From positions 558,001 to 622,000 of the forward strand of contig JAPEUQ010000013.1 of the NCBI GenBank assembly GCA_027946365.1: DNA of 64,000 nucleotides, in the 5' to 3' direction. Under the pieces are notes generated by a model that saw nothing but the letters and a program-made list of their open reading frames with translations, did no database searches and was not told the DNA's origin. How positions within the stretch are numbered: the first letter of the stretch is position 1; each line of letters opens with the position of its first letter. Shown one piece after another: positions 1 to 11,188 of this stretch. The position numbers were made by a program, and so were the translations under genes. This stretch comes from Kalmusia sp. IMI 367209. Lineage: Eukaryota; Ascomycota; Dothideomycetes; Pleosporales; Didymosphaeriaceae.

Positions 1-1
1 C

Positions 2-587
2 GTCTCATTGATCAAACCGAGGTGGTACACACGCATCTTCGTCGGCGCAGACATCTTCACGCTGGTTCTTCAGGGATTAGGTGCGTCTATTGTCTCACTG
101 TGATAGATTAGATGTGGTGGGCTGACTGAATGTCATAGGTGCATCGATCATGGGCGCCATGAAGCTCAATCTCGCTATCGCAGGCGAGAAGATTGTCATC
201 GCCGGTTTATCGCTGCAAGTCGCTACCTTTGTACTCTTCCTCATCGCAGCGATCGATTTCCAAATCCGCATGGAGAGGAAGGCTACAATAGCTTCTACCT
301 GGGGCAGTGCTTCGAATGGCGATTGGAAGAAAATGCTGTGGATTCTCTACAGTGTAAGCTCTCTGGTCCTATTACGCTGCATCTTTAGGTTGATCGAGTA
401 TGCAATGGGGAACGCGTCGTATCTAATTGCGCATGAGTGGACGCTCTATGTGTTCGACACTGTACCGATGTTTTTGACGGTGGTATTGTTGCTGGTGCTA
501 CAGCCGACTAAATATGTTGCAAAGGAGTACAAGAGGCAGAACGATTCAAGCGATGCTCTCCAATTAGAAGATGGAGCAAGAGAATGA
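2..587 (+). CDS. RTA1-like membrane protein, 5' truncated by window edge
   Basis: C-terminal part of an RTA1-family multi-pass membrane protein, a fungal family linked to lipid translocation and resistance to membrane-active drugs. Two exons are seen, 2-80 and 139-587. Splicing out 81-138 (GT...TAG) joins the frame through a Gly codon and gives the family signature GADIFTLVLQGLGASIMG. Two further hydrophobic helices follow (around 185-260 and 340-390), then a third near 445-510 and a short polar tail. The first exon is cut by the window start, so perhaps half of the protein lies outside. The substrate cannot be read from the sequence. The family call is firm from the motif and helix pattern; the role in lipid export is family knowledge only. 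Confidence 0.85.
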
Positions 588-972
588 ACCAGGATGTTTC
601 GTGTTGTCGCAATCTTTTCCAATTTGGGTCAGGCAACAGGGCGCCTATCGGGGCTATCTATGTATTGTACTTCGTCATACACCGTAGTACAGGGGTTCCA
701 GGATTTTGATATCATAATTTAGTCTGAGCATTATCTTGGTACCGTAGCAGTGAAGTATTTCTAGAGTAGGTTTTTCAGTCCAACAACCTCCAATGTCGTG
801 GCGTCATGATGGTGAAGCTAGACTGTTTTGGCTTCGTTTAGCCTCATCGGCCTTCCTCGCTTACTTCCACCATTCTGTCTGCCTCTTGTCAACCTAAGTA
901 GCTCACGCGCAGATGAGATAAAGCGATAGCTGTTGGGAGGGTCTTATGTGACTTAAAGTCTAGAGTCTCACG
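588..972. other. Intergenic, RTA1-like gene to Zn2Cys6 gene
   Basis: No reading frame, RNA or repeat that I can support. It should hold the 3' end of the RTA1-like gene and the promoter of the downstream regulator. Confidence 0.6.
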
Positions 973-2709
973 ATGGTACGTCGTAGCGCTGGCTTTGTAG
1001 CCAAGCGACCGCACAAGAAGTCAAGGTATGTACGAAGTGGCAAGAAGGAGTTTGAGGCAATAGCTGAGTCCAGGCGCGCAGAGCAGGCTGTCTGACATGC
1101 AAGAAAAAGAAGGTAAAGGTAAGACTTGAACTGATTCGTAAAAGCAATGATCACTCATGAGCCTTGGTAGTGCGATCAAGGACAGCCCTCTTGCACATAT
1201 TGCGCCGTAAGAAAGCTCGAATGCACATACTTCACAGATGCGCAAAGAGAAAAATCAATATCCTCTTTAACCACACCATCTGATGAGCTTATCGACTTCA
1301 ACGAACCATTGCAAACGCCACTTTGGCTGATGCCCGCCGTGTATACATCTGCTGGCCAGCTCAATTCTACGGAACTCAAGTACCTGCACCACTACAAGAC
1401 TAGCGTCTGGTCAGTCATGAGTCTTCAGAAGAGCGATATAATTACATTCATCAATCGCGATTGGGTGCCTCAGGCTTCTATTAGCTCTGAACACATGCTC
1501 TACTCCATCCTCAGCATCTCAGCTCTACACCATGCAAGCCACTTACCACAAGGGACTTCGGACGGAAATACTCTCTCCCTGTTGTACCGCCAAAGGGCGT
1601 TCGCGTCCTACAACAAAGCCCTTGCAAACATCACCTCGGAGAATTATGAATCGCTGCTCATCACATCGATGTGGATGATGGTCATGGCATCTCCGCCCAC
1701 GCTTCCCTGTAGTGACGACGCTTGTCTAGACTGGGCATCTTCATTTTTCGGCATGATGCAGGGTCTACGCATTTTAGCATCGTTAAAATGGGCTTCCGGC
1801 ATCGAGAAGCTGACAATGTACCCATTACTACGCAGAGCATTGAGGGAGCTTCCTCCTCCACCGATGCTTACCCCACTGCCGGACTGGTTCTACTACCCGA
1901 AAGGCGACGAATGGCGACATCCGAACCCCCCGGGGGATGACTACACAGAAACGCCGCCGATTACTACAGATTTCGCAAGACGCAGCCCAACACCACCGGC
2001 AACACCACCAAACTCAACACCTCAAAGCGCAGGAGTGCACATAGACACCTCGAAACTCCCCTTCCGTCCTCAAAAACTCATGTCCGCTTCCGATTCTCCC
2101 CACGCCCCTCCATCCTGGAAAGCAAAGAAACCCACCTGGGAGCTCCCCGCCGCTGCCTTCCTGCCCCCGCCGCTCATGTCTCTTCTTCAACGCCTGGTTG
2201 ACCCCCTCCAAACCGGCCCGCTAGATCTCCATCGGCCCGTCCTCATTCCCGTCCTGCACGCTCTCTCGCCCATCTTCCTCTCCCTATATTACTATCGCCT
2301 CTCCACCGACTTGCATGTCCGCATTTTCGTCTTCCCTACCTTCCTAACGGCCGAATTCCTCGGGTTGGTGAAAAGCCGCGAACCGCGTGCGTTAGTGATG
2401 GCAGGCTGGTACTTTGCGCTGCTTAGCCTATTACCGCAATTGAATAAGTGGTTTTCGCCGGAGGTCATCGTACGTGTGCTGCAGAGTGTTAGTAACGTGG
2501 TGATGAGGAGCTGTGATGGGGCGTTGATGGATGCGATGGAGGGTGCGTACCGGATTGTCAAGACGGAGATGAGACTAGGGAAGGAAGCTGCTGCGCGGAC
2601 GATATTCCAAGCATGGGACGGAGTGAATTGGGAAGAAGGCCCGAGGAGGGAAGAGCAGTGGAGAGTGGAACAGCAGAGGCAAGTTGAGGAAGTTGACTGC
2701 AATTCTTGA
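973..2709 (+). CDS. Zn(II)2Cys6 transcription factor, Upc2/Ecm22-like architecture
   Basis: Fungal binuclear zinc cluster regulator of 542 residues, expected in the nucleus. Exons are 973-1025, 1082-1118 and 1171-2709. The two small introns restore a perfect cluster: Cys21, 24, 31, 38, 41 and 48, spaced C-x2-C-x6-C-x6-C-x2-C-x6-C, preceded by a basic stretch. The body contains LHHYKTSVW and a segment on small subunits of helices typical of regulators annotated as sterol uptake control proteins. The middle (about 245-310) is Pro/Ser/Thr rich and probably disordered. The C-terminus is rich in Glu, Gln and Arg. It ends only 53 bases from the stop of the GNAT relic on the other strand, so the two are convergent. 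The target pathway is unknown; similarity to Upc2 is architectural and does not prove a sterol role. Confidence 0.85.
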
Positions 2710-2761
2710 CTATTCATACATACACGCTGCGCGGTGTACATTCGATCATCTACATATTTAA

Positions 2762-3538
2762 TTACGCAATGCCTGATTTCGCACCATCTGTCCCATTGTC
2801 TACAGCCTTCGGATCCCTGACCATACAATACAACATCACCCTCCCCTCCTCCCCTCCACCTCCGGATCCTGACACGGCATCTCCTCACTAGCCTAAAACC
2901 AAATTTCTCATAAATCGGCACATTCGGTATCTTCCTACTACTTTCCAGATAACAAGCTACCCCTTCCTTATCCGCCGTATTCAACACCTCTTCCATCAAG
3001 GCGCGTCCCACACCCTGTCCCTGCGCCTCCGGTAACACCGTTACGATGTTGCAAAAGTAATAGCCCTTATCGCTCGTCCAGAGCTCCTTCTGTGCTTCCG
3101 CTTGCCGCTCTTTCCATATCCAGTACCTGCGTGTAGAAAGCCCGCCGCGTCCATACCACAGGTTCATACGAATTTGGTTGAACCAAAGATACCAGAATGA
3201 CAGGTACAGTGGCCATGATTGTGGTTGCGAGGGCGGGTGGGGAGGAGCCACATTGCGCAGCCTAGGATTTTGGAGGGATTTGAGGTGGAGCGGGCGACGT
3301 AGAAGAGACCATGCTCAATACCCCAGCGACAGCGGAGCGTGAGCGATACGCGATTGCGCTTGAGGGAGATCTATATGAGTCAGTGGTGGGGTGTTTACGA
3401 AGGTGGAGAATAAGTAAGTACTTTTGAGCGGTCGGGATAAATCCACTTGTTGTAAGGGTCGTCGGCGAATGCTTGTTGGATTGTATCTATTGCGCCGTCT
3501 ATGTCGGCTTCTGTCATACGAGAGACTTGAATCGACAT
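2762..3538 (-). pseudogene. GNAT N-acetyltransferase relic with three single-base frame breaks
   Basis: Acetyl-CoA-dependent GNAT acetyltransferase of a fungal family with about 240 residues. Exon 1 (3422-3538) starts MSIQVSRMTEADIDGAI. A 51-base intron (3371-3421) follows. Exon 2 carries RNRVSLTLRCRWG, then the acetyl-CoA loop LPEAQGQGVGRALMEE and the terminal YEKFGF motif. Three frame changes are visible: near 3246-3250 in a C-rich run, near 2890 after GFRLVR, and near 2845-2855 in a G-rich run. After the last, a third frame gives LYCMVRDP and a stop at 2762-2764. Each looks like one missing base in a short homopolymer. Adding three bases gives 243 codons, so the reading is internally consistent. 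Either the gene is dead or these are sequencing errors. Reading without shifts runs on implausibly through the neighbouring regulator gene. Confidence 0.75.
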
Positions 3539-6500
3539 TTTGTATTTTCTGGTTTGTATCTGGATGTGGGGGTGTTTGGTGTTTGCTGCAGCTATCGTGA
3601 AGCTCAAGGAGGGCGCAGCTCAAGGAGGACGGATACGACGAAAGACAGTGAATAAGAGGGATGAGCAAGAAGGCAAGGTACCAGGAATGCAAGCCATAGT
3701 TGCGGGGAAGACTACTGTGAGGTGGACTGGCGGCGGTGCTTGACGCAGATAGGACTATCGGTCAAGGAAGAGCATACAGCTCAGCCGACTGGTCAAAAAG
3801 CCAAGCCTACTGGTGGGGTCCGAGCTTCCTCGTGCCAAGCAGTAGGCTTGGCTTTTTGACCAGTCGGCTGAGCTGTATCCTGGTCAAGGAAGGTTGAAGC
3901 GGAATCACGTGGACACTTGCGCAAAAGCGGAATGTCCAGGCGAGAATACGCAGGCCTGCTATCAAACCGTTCACCCTCTATTCACCCTAGTATCCACAAT
4001 GTCTCCTTCTCGTCAATTCATAGCTCCATTCAACTCGCTGCCATCGCTGTACTCGGCTGTAGTGTCGGAGGGGAAATTCCAGAGACATGTTGTGTACCGA
4101 ATTACCCTAGCGTGTACAACACGTATGCGAATCATCTCTGGGTCTCTCTCCTAAGATCGTAGCTATCCCACATGGCATCTTCTATATCTGAATCTGATCC
4201 TGAGTCGGATATCATTGTAGGATTTGTCCGAAGAAAGGTTCCTCTGATACATCGCCGCAGAAAGACTGATAAAAGTCTTGTGATTCCGGCGAGGCAATAC
4301 TGGGCTGAGGTATCGTAAATCAGTTCGACGGCATCTACGAAAGACATTTCACCACCACAGTCATCAGTAAAGTCAAGTTTCGGAAAAACTGTAAATGCTC
4401 CCATATTGAACACGGGAAGAGGGCCCGTGACGACAATAACCACGATATGGCCCCGCTGTATTGCACTCAATTAGACGGATGGACCAGCTGCCCATCAACT
4501 TTTGAAGCGAATAGTACATCCAGCATGTGATTTCCTTTTCACAAGCAGACCTCAAGCGTCTTCTCAATGATCCCCTAAGCGAGCCAGAACTTCTTGAAAC
4601 ATGAGCGCAGGTAGTTTCACTCAAATTGGCCAGATAATGCCCTTCTTCTAGACTTACCGACACTCACAATTGACCTCCAGTGTGATACTGGTTCTTTGTG
4701 CAATGCCTTGGCATGTCTTCACCAGAGCCAAGGTATGTTTGCACTAGCTGGAGCTTCGATTGCGACTGATATGAATCAGACACACGAAAGCTCTGGAACT
4801 ATAGAAAATTTTTATTTCATGGTGAAATGCTTCCTTTTAACCGACTTCAGCCTCCAGTAAAGTTTCCTCATGGACATTCGAGGATTTCTTTTCTACTCTA
4901 TTCTAGTCTAGGATTCTCGGATGGGTCCGGTTTTACCACCACTGGACGTCCGTATGCGTGGACTGCGCGCTATACAGCATCCAAGGCTGTCAAGTTCGAA
5001 TCGCGCAATAGAGCCATCTTCATATATTGTCTCGGACCTATAATCATGGAAATCATCTCGAGGCTCCATAGGAACCATTTGTAAGATAAGAAAACAATTA
5101 AAGATCGAAAGGAAACTGTTACATCATATTCGCACTAAACAACGATGCCATACACTCATATCACGCCAAGCTTACAAAAATGCCACTAGGGAGTGAATCG
5201 AAACCTCCAAGACTTCTGTCTGGGTCTACTGATAGAAGATCGCTTTCTTGATAGCAGATCGTTTTCTTCGGCCCGATATACAGCAACTCATTCATAAATC
5301 ATCAGGGATAGAGTTGCTTCTTCCGAACACTATGCCAACTTTTCCAAATATTACTGGAGGGCATCATCTGGATACCAATTTGAGTATAGATACGACTTTT
5401 GAACCGCATCGCGGGTTCTTACATCCAATTTCCTACCACGAGTGCGTCTTCTCTACCACATTCCGATGCGAAATTATTTTACTCCAAAATTCCCAAATAC
5501 ATTCTTATGGAATCACAAGCATACTCTTCTTTCTTCCCACCAGAGAGTCATTTATCTTACTGGTATGTACCCATTCATGCGACTATCGAGCATGAGCTAT
5601 CTGTTTGCCGGCACTGCCGGCAAGAAAGCCACCACTTAAGAATTATGGCGGTCTCAGAAAGGACGCAATGTTCGCGTCTAATAATTATGTATTTTAGGTC
5701 ATGTTTCTTGTGATGCCTTCCAATCCTAATCAAAGGACTTAAATTACATCAACAAGTCGGCTACACTACGGCTACACAACGAGAGCTAAATAATGGATTT
5801 CACGCCAAGATCGAGGGACAGCTCTTGAGGTCCGACAGTCCGCTCACCACTTCAATAGGCCTAGATCAGAAGCTTGGAGGCCATTCTTATGTCATTGTAT
5901 ATTCTGGGTACCATGGCCCGTAATGCATCTCTAGGCTTTAGTTCTAGCTGTATAATAGCAGAGCTTTTCACATCTGCCACCCAGTGCTTTTCATTTGGAT
6001 CCCCCAGCAATATAATTATCTCCTTGGCTATTGTTTTCCATACGCCTGCTTCCAATACGCTGCGAAACAAACCATGAACCTTCGTCGCCCCCTTTCCTAA
6101 TGTTCTGACTTGCACATCTGCTGATTATCAAGTGCTAGAGTGATGCTACGGCATCTACCGGCAATGGTATGAGCTAAGCACTTGTTCTAACGCAATTTCA
6201 GAAAATCAGTCCACCCCCGGTTGGGCGGCTTAGCTTTTGGAACCCAATTAGCATAATTTATGTTAATTTAAGCTTTTCATACACACACCTGAATGGCTAG
6301 GACTGCTCTCATAGTGTTATCATGCTGGTTCCAAGACTTCGCGCAAGACGACATAAGTCATTAGAGCAAATGACCTTGCGTGTCCATCAGATCGGAGTGA
6401 GACCCAACAGAAGGGTTCACACACCGCTGAAGATCAGCTTCTCCTTTTCTGAGCGCAGTGCAACAGGTGGACCGTAAGCAAAAGAGAGGCACAGGGTGTT

Positions 6501-7127
6501 TCAAAGAAATGGTGAGCGCCCTCAGGCACACGATGGAAGAGTCGCGCATGGTGGGCACGCGCCTCAATTCACGAATTACGTAGTAGGTCTGCCGATTGCT
6601 CATTGATAATTGGGGTAAGTCGTGGACAATGTTGTTGTGTCGCTGAAATAACGATCAGCTCTGCTCCTACTAATTCCCCGAAAAGGGACAGATGTGAGAT
6701 GTGGGGCGCCGATCAGTATCTTATCCCTCAAAACTTACCATATCTTCCGAGCCCCTAGCGCCCCATTAGGACCTCACAGGAGGAAATGACGTTGCTACTA
6801 TGCGAAATTGAGTTCGAGTTGAGATGATCCCTCGTGGCAGGTGTCGCTCGACATCAAACGCAAAAGGACTAGCGTGGACAGTGGAAGAGTGATGGACGGT
6901 GCTTTGATGAGAGATCGCATTAGGAAACCACATGACTATCATACTTCACGATGGTCAGTACGTCGATTGAGTACTTAAGGGTGAGTCGCGCTACATGCAA
7001 TTCTCATCATCCATCAGCATCCTCACTCAGTCGTTCCTTCAGAGCATCTTTATCGCACTCAGTCACTCTTTCATCCCACTTACTACACTCTTTTTTTAAT
7101 CCTATTATCTAATACCCAACCGCCAAA
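3539..7127. other. Gene-poor 3.6 kb region
   Basis: Apart from the foldback element at 3774-3878 I see no gene I can defend. Several open stretches exist (for example minus 4132-4470, plus 5248-5713, minus 5861-6115). None has a recognisable motif, and their neighbours in other frames contain scattered stops. The minus-strand stretch at 4130-4660 has a Ser/Asp-rich end and could be the relic of a decayed gene. The last 150 bases before 7128 are pyrimidine-rich and probably the leader of the secreted-protein gene. Confidence 0.55.
3760..3892. mobile_element. MITE-like foldback element with 39-base perfect terminal inverted repeats
   Basis: Positions 3774-3812 and 3840-3878 are perfect reverse complements over 39 bases, separated by a 27-base spacer. 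Both arms begin at a TA dinucleotide, next to CAGCTCAGCCGACTGG, which fits a Tc1/mariner-type target duplication. The element is also bracketed by an 11-base direct repeat, GGTCAAGGAAG (3760-3770 and 3882-3892), which would instead fit a longer target duplication. It encodes nothing. The perfect match of the arms suggests a recent insertion or ongoing selection for a hairpin. It lies just upstream of the broken GNAT gene. The non-autonomous transposon call is inference. Confidence 0.7.
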
Positions 7128-7898
7128 ATGCGTTTCGCCAACTTCAGCCTCGTCGCCCTCTCCTCCCTCTTCGCAGCCACTTCTGCTGCGCCGACCGCGC
7201 AGAACATTCCTGTCGTCGGCGACATCGTCGGAAGTGCCGTCGACAAGGTCCACATCAACGAGCCCGGTGTTGAAGTCGAGCTCAACACCCGTGCCGCCGA
7301 TGTTGTCGTCCAGAAGTTGACCACCACCATTGTCGAAGTCAAGAAGCACACCACCATCATCAACTCCACCATCTCCAAGGTCGAGAACGTGACCAAGACC
7401 ACTGAGGTCGTCGCCACGATCAAGACCGAGGTCACTGCCATCGTGCAGATCATCACCTCGCTCGTCTCCGAGCTCACCGTCCTCCTCTCCGACACCACCT
7501 CGGTTGTCGACTCGGTCAAGGAAGAGGTTGTCAGCCTTGTGTTTGAGCTTCTCTCCGAGATCCTGTTCACCATCAACGGCGCGCTTACCCAGCTGAAGCT
7601 TTGTGGGTTCACCTTCTGTCCTTGCCCCCCTTTACCTTTTATATAACGTCGTACTAACCTTTCTGTAGCCGTCTTCGAGCTTCTCGGCCCTCTCGTCTTG
7701 ACCCTGCTCTCCGTCGTCCTCAGCCTTCTCACCACCCTTAACGTCCTCGTTGCGGACCTGCTCAGCATCGTCTTCGGTCTCCTTGGCGGCGTCGCCGGTG
7801 TCCTTACCAGCGTTCTTGGTGGCCTTCTTCCCATCGTCCAGGGTGTCCTCGGTGATGTCCTCGGCACCGTTGGCGGCCTCCTCAGCTGCATCTTGTAA
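7128..7898 (+). CDS. Secreted protein with an extremely hydrophobic C-terminal half
   Basis: Predicted secreted protein of 234 residues. Exons are 7128-7602 and 7669-7898; the intron has a perfect TACTAAC branch site followed by TTTCTGTAG. Residues 1-21 form a classic signal peptide ending SAAPTA. Residues 55-155 are a Thr/Val/Lys-rich stretch, probably helical, with an N-glycosylation site (INST). From about residue 160 the chain is almost only Leu, Val, Gly, Ser and Thr, with three acidic and no basic residues. It contains loose repeats such as GLLGG, VLGGLL and GDVLGTVGGLL, ending with a single Cys two residues from the end. I do not recognise a named family. The composition suggests an amphipathic, surface-active or wall-associated role, but it lacks the eight-Cys pattern of hydrophobins. 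Confidence 0.8.
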
Positions 7899-8816
7899 AC
7901 GACAATAGATCCTTGTAAGATTCGTTTAGAGGGTATAGATGCTGGTGATATTAGAATATGTACGCTGCGCGGGTTAGACAAGAGTCTTTGATCGCAGCTA
8001 GAGGAAGTTGAGAAGTCGGACGCTGGAAGTTCTAGTCAAGTGGAATGCGTCCGGGACAAAAGGTGCGGTGCTTGTTTGTGTACCTCGATAAACGAATATG
8101 AACCTGTACTGCTTGCTCGAACTTCTACTTAAACGCTTGCGTTCCTTGTTTTTTATGTTGCGAGCTCCCTTGCCCCTTTTAACATTGCACATGGTTTCGT
8201 GTTCATGTGTTCTCGAACTCATGTCCCGAGCTGCGAGTGAGCTGACCAAAGTCGAGTAGATCGAACTGACATGGCAACATCGTTTTGAACTCTCTTGGAC
8301 GGTGGTCTATCTTCCGATGGTTCCTTCCCAAATCGTAGGCAATGCTAGGCCTTTACAAAATGTTGTTTGTAGCGTCCCATACCATTGAGGATAGAGAAGT
8401 GAAGGCCTTGAGGTAAGACTCGCTCCTATACTGCAATTCAAAAGCTAATGACGCTAAGCACATAAGACCGAACAGCCTCTGTTGAGTGAATGACATCTCC
8501 GCAAACAACCAAAAAGGATGCTTTATCCTCACATCTGCCTAGACGCTTCATCTAAGAACGTATTTTACTCAGTTCCTTCACTTACTGCTCAACGCGTCGC
8601 GTTCCTCGGACAAAGCCGCTCAAATGTCAACAAAGCCTTTCACCCAGTGTTTCGCAACCACAGCAACAACGCGTCGCACGCGACGACGACCAACGCAAAC
8701 ACGTGGACAAAGCAACAAAAACCCCGTACGATTGATCTACCGTTGATATTTTAGCGTACCAAGACACTCATTCTCGCGCCACACGGTCGAATCTGCTAAC
8801 GAAAGCTTAACCGGCT
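7899..8816. other. Intergenic, secreted protein to Myb/SANT gene
   Basis: No defensible gene. A 78-codon open stretch at 8518-8754 lacks motifs and sits where the leader of the Myb/SANT gene is expected. Confidence 0.55.
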
Positions 8817-10379
8817 ATGGATATGCCCCCTGATAAAGGAATGGCCATGGACAAGAACACGGAAGCGTCCTCAAGCAGAGCTCCAAATCCTGCTCCGACA
8901 AACCATGAGCTGAAACTGGGTACATCTTTCGATGTGCGCTGGGCGGAGGAGAACCCGCTCTTGGGCTTCCAGAACTTCTTGATAGAGCGCCTAGCGTAAG
9001 CATAGCCCCGGTCCGGAGGAGTAGATGCGGAATAGGCTAACCATATATTTAGTTACCTCCCAGACAAGACACGATGGAGCTTGAAGTTTACGCTCGACGA
9101 GCAGGGCTGGCCGCTACATCTACGATCGATAGACAGCGCGAACTTTCAGGTTGATCCGGGCGCACCGTGGGACCCCGAGGAGCATGCTACGCTTATCATT
9201 CTCCAAAATCACGGCGTTGAGGTCGAGGATATCGCAAATTTGTTCTTTGAAGGACGCACTGTCGGAGAGTGTAAGAAGATGCTTGGGGAGCTCACCAACA
9301 ACAAGGCTACTTCACACCCAGCTGAGGATGATCAGCTCGATGTCTCTGTCGCTAAGCCCTCCGCAGCCATCTCACCTTCAACGTCCGTCGCGACACCAGC
9401 GCCTACCACGCCCGACCGATTCAAGAATCGTCTCCTCGAAGTTTCCTCATCGGCTACTAGGGAGAGTGTGTCGCGTGGACGCTCTAGCACGCCTTTCAAC
9501 GACGAAAAGTCATGGAACGAAGAGGACAGGGATAAAATCTTCAAAGCAACACAAGACGGAATGACGCCGAAAGAGATTATGACTCAATTTTTTCCATTCC
9601 GCTCACTGGCCGCGATTCAGACGAGGATCACGATCGAGAGGAAGGCACGTGGAGTGCCGGTCACACCGACGAAGTGGGCGTTCAAGGATAATGAGTTACT
9701 CTTGAAGCTTTTGGACGAGGGTAGCAGCTACGAGGACATCGCTGCGAACTGGATCACGTACAGGAAACCGGAGCAAATCGCCGCTCATCACCGAGACCTG
9801 CAGAGGAAGGGCGAAGCCGACCCTCTTACAACGCAAGTCGCTCGTGCCGAGGAAGGTGAAGAGGTAAAAGAAGAGGTTCGTGTCGAGGAAGTTGAATACC
9901 AAGAGGAAGAGGAGTACGGCGATCAAGACATTCAGATAGAGGAAGCAGATGATGACTCTAGTTACGAGGAAGGCAAGGCCCGAGCTCCGCGGAAGACGCC
10001 CAAGAACAGCAAGGCCAGGAAAGCTCCCGCCTCTAGCAACACATCCGAGGAAAAGCCCGCCTCGATCGCCGTCATCCGCACCAGGCTCCTCAATTCCATC
10101 GACACTGGTGTCTTGCCTGCAGCCAAAAAGACCGAGCTGAGGAAGGCATTTAACAAGTCTGGCTGGCCGACGCGCTTCAGCTCGATCGAGGAATACAATG
10201 CCCCGGAGCTGAAGAAGAGGGCGTTGTGGGCGCCGCAAGATGTAGACGCTGTGCTTTCTATCCGCAGCGTGATGCCCAACATGTCGTGGAAGCTTATCAC
10301 TGAGAAATTCTTTCCCGGACGAACCGAGACGGGAGTCAGGAATCAATGGCATCAGAATAGGTCCAAGGACAACAAGTAA
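8817..10379 (+). CDS. Nuclear protein with four Myb/SANT-like repeats
   Basis: Protein of 501 residues, exons 8817-8995 and 9053-10379, joined through an Ala codon. Four helix-rich units resemble Myb/SANT repeats, each opening with a Trp and acidic residues: near 99 (WDPEEHATL), 214 (WNEEDRDKIF), 268 (WAFKDNELL) and 452 (WAPQDVDAV). The first and last units sit in a longer duplicated block that begins GWP, runs through S-I-(D/E)-x-x-N and ends in an FF-x-GRT-like segment. Between units 3 and 4 lies an acidic stretch (about 327-364) followed by a Lys/Arg/Pro-rich stretch, typical of chromatin or DNA-binding proteins. I infer a DNA- or histone-binding role. No specific orthologue is recognised. 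Confidence 0.75.
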
Positions 10380-11188
10380 GCAGAGCTTGGTTGGGATGTA
10401 TACAAGTCCAAAGGGAGTGGTCGCATTGTGGAAGGGTCAGAGGAGGTGTTCAGCGTCGCAGTTGGGAACCAGGTGTGAAGCTCTTGATTCGCATTGATTG
10501 GATGATGGCATACGGAACATTGTGGGTGTGAAAATCCTGCGCCTTAAGATAGTAATGATCCTGCGGCATTAGGACGTGTAGATGTAGCTAGAAAAGACTC
10601 ATCTCTCAGCTCTGTTGTGCTATCATTGACTATGACCAGAGGGTGCGTTCATGCGGTGTTCAGCGGACCTATTCTGCTAAGGGTATCTAAGCGTTATAGA
10701 GGAGGATCACGCCAAACATGACACTGATATCTATCAAGATTCCCCCATATACTCAAAGGACATATTCCTAAAGTCGCTTCAGGACGGATGGTAAGCGATA
10801 CGAAGGTAGATTTCAGATGGTAGTTGAGGTACAGACAGAGCAAGCATAAAAGAACAAGAAATCCTTTTCCCGAAGCAATATGTGCCAAACAGGTATTACA
10901 CGACGTCTAGTTCTGATGCTAGTATGTTAAGCGAGTCGGCGTCATTTGTCGACGCTGCTGCGCACTTGATACGTCATTGGTCGCAATGGTCACGCACCCC
11001 GCAATGGATGTTGTGCCTACATTCGACCCACTCCCGTGGATCTACCCTGTAGCTTGTGGATTGTTCTTCAATCTGCTGAACTCGCAGTCTTCCCCGTTGT
11101 GTACCAGAGCCGTTCATTTACAGACCGGAGACCGGTTCATTCAGCCGCTTATCTGATTGGCCGCGTCAGGAAGCCTACCATACCAATC
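10380..11188. other. Intergenic, Myb/SANT gene to membrane-protein gene
   Basis: No defensible gene. An open frame upstream of 11189 is in phase with the next gene but starts without a good context; a second upstream ATG near 10986 opens a different frame closed by TGA. The 5' end of the next gene could extend here. Confidence 0.5.

Noticed and set aside
2292..2761. Long minus-strand open frame running from the GNAT gene through the Zn2Cys6 gene
   Set aside because: It is the GNAT frame after a frame break and lies opposite real coding sequence of the regulator; the expected GNAT ending is found in other frames and stops at 2762.
4132..4470. Minus-strand frame of 112 codons with a Ser/Asp-rich end
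   Set aside because: No recognisable family; possibly a relic, so I only mention it in the gene-poor region.
4971..5015. GTTCGAATC, resembling a tRNA T-loop
   Set aside because: The flanking bases cannot form the T-stem or acceptor stem of a tRNA.
5861..6115. Minus-strand frame of 84 codons
   Set aside because: Looks protein-like but is short, isolated and without start context or splicing partner.
7109..7981. 290-codon minus-strand frame over the secreted-protein gene
   Set aside because: It mirrors a strongly codon-biased gene on the plus strand, covers its intron and has an Arg/Thr/Ser-rich chance composition.
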